From positions 1 to 6,761 of the forward strand of contig JAAFHH010000166.1 in NCBI GenBank assembly GCA_013297545.1: a DNA stretch of 6,761 nt, written 5' to 3'. The notes beneath the pieces are model-generated. The model was not told the origin of the DNA and ran no database searches. It saw only the letters and a program-made list of their open reading frames with translations. The stretch's first letter is position 1, and each line of letters begins with the position of its first letter. Below, piece after piece: positions 4,484 through 6,761 of this stretch. A program made the position numbers and the translations under genes. This DNA comes from Alphaproteobacteria bacterium. Its GTDB lineage: Bacteria; Pseudomonadota; Alphaproteobacteria; Elsterales; Elsteraceae.

Positions 4484-6406
4484 TTACAGCCCGAAGGTGA
4501 ACGCGCTTTGGGTCAAGCTGGTCATGCCGATGATGGTGAGCGTGCCGCCATCTGTGAAGGTAAGCGTCAAGCCATTGTCGAATAGGGTGACGGTCGACTT
4601 CTGCACCAGCCCGGTGTTGTTTTGCGTGTCGCTGAAGGTGGTGAAGTCGAAGCCGAATCCCATAAAGATCTGTTCGCCCGCCTGCCAATCGACGATCAAG
4701 TCTGCCCCGGGGCCAGCTTCGGGGCGGAACAGGTCGATACCGTTGCCACCCCACAGGGTATCGGCGCCGGCACCCCCCGTCAGCGTGTCGTCCCCGGAGC
4801 CGCCCACCAGTTGGTCGTTGCCGCCCTCGCCGCTGAGGTTATCATTGCCATTGCCGCCGATCGCGGTGTCGTTGCCGTCGCCGCCTTCGACAGTGTCGTT
4901 GCCGGTATCGGTCAGCGCATCGCCGATGAACCAGTTACCGGTATCACCCGCACTGTCCGCGATCAGGCTGTCGTTGCCAGCACCCCCGTGTAGCGTATCG
5001 ACGCCAGCACCGCTTTTGAGGGTGTCATTTCCAAGGCCGCCGACCAGCACATCATCGCCGCCGTCGCCTGCGAGCACATCGGCATTGTCGCCGCCAAACA
5101 ACCGGTCCGCATCGTTGCCACCAGACAGGCTGTCGTCGCCGGCTTCCCCCATAAGGGTGTCGGCACCAACGCCGCCGGTCATGGTGTCGTTGCCGCCATC
5201 GAGGAACACCAGGTCGGCCAACGCTGAACCGGTGAAGACATCGGCGAACGCACCATTCACCACCGTGGTGCGGGCGGCCGTTAGCGTCATCGTGACGCCA
5301 GCGGTCGCGTTGAGGATCAGCTCTTCTGCTCCGACGATGGTGTCCGTCACGGTGCCGGTGGCGCCGGTGATGATCAGTCGGTCGCCGGTGCCGGCCGCGA
5401 GATTAACGCCGTCCGACAGCGAGGCGATCTGTCCCTTGGTGAGCGACACGATGTCCGAACCACTGCTGCCGCTGACCAGTTCGACGTTGGTGAGTGTGAC
5501 GGTGGTGAGGTCGTAGGTGCCCGCCGTGCTCAGCAGCAGCGTGTCACTCGGTCCCGCGGCGCCGGCGTCATAAATCTCCCCCGCGACCAAATCGCTGGGC
5601 GACGTGATCACCAAGGTCACGCCCCCGTTGCCGCCGCGTAGGGTGTCCTTGCCCGCACCCCCGATTAGGGTGACATCGCCGTCGCCCGCGGTGATGGAGT
5701 CATCGCCACTGCCGCCATTGAGGGTCAGTACGTTGGAGGGTGCGGTGAAGACATCGTTGCCCGAGGACAGCGTGATCACTTCGATGCTGCTGACCGACTT
5801 GCCGCTCATGTCGAACGTGCCAGCATCAAAGAATTCGAGGGTGTTCGTACCAGCACCGCCGGTGATGGTCATAAACTGACCCCATTGGGCGACGGTCATG
5901 GTGGCTGAGCCGTTGGCGGAGAACTCCAGCACTTCAATGTCGGTGATGGTGGACAGCTGCAGTCCGTGCGCCGCACCTTCGACCAGCCGCAGCACGTCGG
6001 CCCCTCCGCCATCGCCACGGATTACTTCGACGTAGCCGTTCACTTGCGGGGCGTTCTCGATGATCAGCAGATCATCGCCGCCGCCGCCTTCCATGGTGTC
6101 TTGGTTGCTGCCGCCAATTAGCGTATCAGCGCCAGTGCCGCCGTAGAGGCTGTCGCTGTCGCCCAGCCCTTCCAACCGCGTGGCACTGTTGGGGGCTTGG
6201 AGGAAGTTGCCGATGCCATTGCCGATCAGAGTGACGGCACCCGCCGCGGTCACAGCACTGGCATCGATTTTGGTGAATACGCCGCCCGGCACCGCGACCG
6301 CGACAGAGTTATCAAGGTAGGGCCCACCAACCGTGAGGGAGACTGGGCCAGCAGCTGTACCCGTGGCGGCGAGGTTCGGAGCAGTTCCGGCAAGCGTGAT
6401 CGGCAT
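4484..6406 (-). CDS. RTX-type calcium-binding repeat protein, likely type I secreted
   Basis: A 640-aa acidic protein rich in Gly, Asp, Asn and Thr, with almost no Cys. Four blocks of RTX nonapeptides (GG-x-G-x-D-x-L-x) lie at about 83-115, 230-262, 403-484 and 502-558, with clear units such as GGAGADTLWGGNGID. Such repeats fold as a beta-roll on binding Ca2+ outside the cell. The N-terminus (MPITLAGTAPNLAATG) has no Sec signal peptide. The last 80 residues follow the RTX pattern: ADLIVDW-x-x-G-x-x-I near 568-580, then beta-strands, ending AFTFGL. This fits an uncleaved C-terminal type I secretion signal. Between the RTX blocks are about 250 residues of a different beta-rich repeat (four units, 137-377). 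No protease, lipase or other catalytic motif is seen, so it may be structural or adhesive. The ATG at 6406 is the first in frame, but no good ribosome binding site is visible. No HlyD or TolC partner lies in the window. Specific role unknown. Confidence 0.85.
   Translation of the reverse strand: MPITLAGTAPNLAATGTAAGPVSLTVGGPYLDNSVAVAVPGGVFTKIDASAVTAAGAVTLIGNGIGNFLQAPNSATRLEGLGDSDSLYGGTGADTLIGGSNQDTMEGGGGDDLLIIENAPQVNGYVEVIRGDGGGADVLRLVEGAAHGLQLSTITDIEVLEFSANGSATMTVAQWGQFMTITGGAGTNTLEFFDAGTFDMSGKSVSSIEVITLSSGNDVFTAPSNVLTLNGGSGDDSITAGDGDVTLIGGAGKDTLRGGNGGVTLVITSPSDLVAGEIYDAGAAGPSDTLLLSTAGTYDLTTVTLTNVELVSGSSGSDIVSLTKGQIASLSDGVNLAAGTGDRLIITGATGTVTDTIVGAEELILNATAGVTMTLTAARTTVVNGAFADVFTGSALADLVFLDGGNDTMTGGVGADTLMGEAGDDSLSGGNDADRLFGGDNADVLAGDGGDDVLVGGLGNDTLKSGAGVDTLHGGAGNDSLIADSAGDTGNWFIGDALTDTGNDTVEGGDGNDTAIGGNGNDNLSGEGGNDQLVGGSGDDTLTGGAGADTLWGGNGIDLFRPEAGPGADLIVDWQAGEQIFMGFGFDFTTFSDTQNNTGLVQKSTVTLFDNGLTLTFTDGGTLTIIGMTSLTQSAFTFGL
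4733..5200 (-). repeat. main RTX nonapeptide array (two blocks)
   Basis: Codons 403-558 of the RTX gene hold about fifteen near-consecutive nonapeptides of the form GG-x-G-x-D-x-L/T-x. They form two blocks (403-484 and 502-558) split by a 17-residue spacer around GNWFIGDALTD. Asp/Asn at the calcium-binding positions is well kept in nearly all units, so the beta-rolls should be functional. At DNA level the repeats are degenerate, so there is no sign of very recent expansion. Confidence 0.85.
5276..5998 (-). repeat. four degenerate beta-rich repeats between the RTX blocks
   Basis: Codons 137-377 contain four alignable units starting at residues 137, 188, 288 and 342. Each has D/N-x-L-x-(hydrophobic), about 8-10 residues with AGT-x-D-L/M or similar, a hydrophobic-E-hydrophobic core (DIEVLEF, SIEVITL, NVELVSG, AEELILN), then a Ser/Gly turn and a Thr-rich strand (TMTV, VFTA, VSLT, TMTLT). 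Units 2 and 3 are closest (DAGTFDM against TAGTYDL). A small RTX block sits between units 2 and 3. The pattern suggests a stacked beta-solenoid. Similar units occur in other RTX proteins, as far as I recall. Confidence 0.6.
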
Positions 6407-6486
6407 CGTGGTACGGGCACCCTGTGGTGGCGGACATCAATTTGACGCTGCCATAACGCCGCCACGCCCTCGGGTCCAGTGTGCGG

Positions 6487-6508
6487 ACGATCTACGCGAA
6501 ACGATCTA
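6487..6508. repeat. tandem 8-nt direct repeat in the divergent region
   Basis: ACGATCTA at 6487-6494 is repeated exactly at 6501-6508, a 14-nt start-to-start distance. Its place in a divergent promoter region makes it a candidate regulator site, but chance is not excluded. Confidence 0.35.
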
Positions 6509-6575
6509 TCTCCCTTTCAGTCGCTGCGGTGATCGCCGCCATACCGTCGCTGGCTACCGCCAAACGTTGCGTCCG

Positions 6576-6586
6576 GCGCTGAGCGC
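6576..6586. promoter_or_regulatory. short palindrome before the plus-strand ABC gene
   Basis: GCGCTGAGCGC is a perfect palindrome around one central base, ending 15 nt before the ATG at 6602. The loop is too small for a stable hairpin. It could be an operator or simply GC-rich coincidence. Confidence 0.25.
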
Positions 6587-6589
6587 AGT

Positions 6590-6593
6590 AGGA
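6590..6593 (+). promoter_or_regulatory. ribosome binding site of the plus-strand ABC ATPase gene
   Basis: AGGA with an 8-nt spacer before the ATG at 6602. It is the best-placed Shine-Dalgarno element in the window and supports this start. Confidence 0.6.
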
Positions 6594-6601
6594 TCACGCC
6601 C

Positions 6602-6761
6602 ATGGCCGAAGTGATCCGCGTCGAGGATCTGTGCGTCGAGTTCGAATTGCCCGCCGGGCGGTTCGCAGCCGTCGATGGCGTGTCGTTTGCCATTCCGGCT
6701 GGTGGCACCGTCGCCCTGGTCGGGGAGAGCGGGTCCGGCAAGTCTGTGATCTCTCAGGCGA
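6602..6761 (+). CDS. ABC transporter ATP-binding protein, oligopeptide/dipeptide type, N-terminus only
   Basis: 53 codons are visible before the window ends. The protein begins MAEVIRVEDLCVEFELPAG, the standard first strand of an importer ATPase. It continues VDGVSFAIPAGGTVALVG and reaches an intact Walker A, GESGSGKS (residues 42-49), followed by VISQA. The combination GESGSGKSV is characteristic of the DppD/OppD class of cytoplasmic ATPases, which power uptake of peptides, nickel or related solutes together with two permeases and a binding protein. The start has a good AGGA site. The gene is read divergently from the RTX gene and is probably the first gene of its own transport operon to the right, which cannot be seen. 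Substrate unknown. The sound ATPase motif contrasts with the degenerate one in the minus-strand ABC gene. Confidence 0.85.
   Translation, partial: MAEVIRVEDLCVEFELPAGRFAAVDGVSFAIPAGGTVALVGESGSGKSVISQA

Larger units (their letters stand above)
6407..6601. promoter_or_regulatory. divergent intergenic region between the RTX gene and the plus-strand ABC gene
   Basis: This 195-nt gap must carry the start signals for both divergently read genes unless they are read from further away. TTGACG at 6442-6447 (plus) resembles a -35 box, but no -10 box follows at the right spacing. No convincing sigma-70 pair was found on either strand. An 8-nt direct repeat (6487-6508) and an 11-nt palindrome (6576-6586) are the only ordered elements seen. 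Confidence 0.5.

Noticed and set aside
4455..5516. Plus-strand open frame of 353 codons, Ser/Pro/Val-rich
   Set aside because: It is antisense to the RTX repeats. Gly-Asp-rich codons read backwards give Ser/Pro-rich text without stops, so the openness is a composition artefact.
1..6761. Search for CRISPR arrays, tRNA or rRNA genes, insertion sequences and attachment sites
   Set aside because: No regularly spaced exact repeats, cloverleaf, transposase or terminal inverted repeats were seen. The only repeat arrays are protein-coding RTX units.

Overview
The window is GC-rich and densely coded. It looks like a chromosomal segment of an alphaproteobacterium, possibly of the Rhodospirillales type. 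That guess rests on base composition, gene style and family resemblance, not on a marker gene. Four genes lie on the minus strand and read right to left. A fifth starts on the plus strand at the right edge and is cut by the window end.

In transcription order on the minus strand: (1) 6406-4484, an RTX-type calcium-binding repeat protein of 640 aa with a C-terminus typical of type I secreted proteins. (2) 4413-1753, an 886-aa half-ABC exporter (six membrane segments plus one nucleotide-binding domain). Its ATPase motifs are degenerate, and a long insertion carries extra copies of a helical-subdomain motif. (3) 1735-1280, a 151-aa stand-alone cyclic-nucleotide-binding domain protein, 17 nt after the ABC gene. 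(4) 1128 to beyond position 1, a GT-B-fold glycosyltransferase (MurG-like, COG4671 type) missing its last residues. On the plus strand from 6602 is the N-terminus of an oligopeptide/dipeptide-type ABC transporter ATPase with an intact Walker A motif.

The ABC gene and the cNMP-binding gene are almost certainly co-transcribed. A 70-nt gap with a perfect 8-bp GC-rich hairpin separates the RTX gene from the ABC gene. A 151-nt gap, which starts with a strong hairpin directly after the stop codon, separates the cNMP-binding gene from the glycosyltransferase. The 195-nt divergent region (6407-6601) should hold the promoters of the RTX gene and the plus-strand ABC gene. It has an exact 8-nt direct repeat and a short palindrome but no clear sigma-70 promoter.

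The most interesting element is the ABC protein. Its Walker A Ser/Thr, Q-loop Gln, signature Gly-Gly-Gln, Walker B Asp/Glu and H-loop His are all replaced. A motif that normally occurs once per nucleotide-binding domain appears three times. Together with a cNMP sensor as direct operon partner, this suggests a regulated, possibly non-hydrolytic membrane module. Its link to the neighbouring RTX protein and glycosyltransferase is inference only. No stretch over 300 nt lacks a gene.
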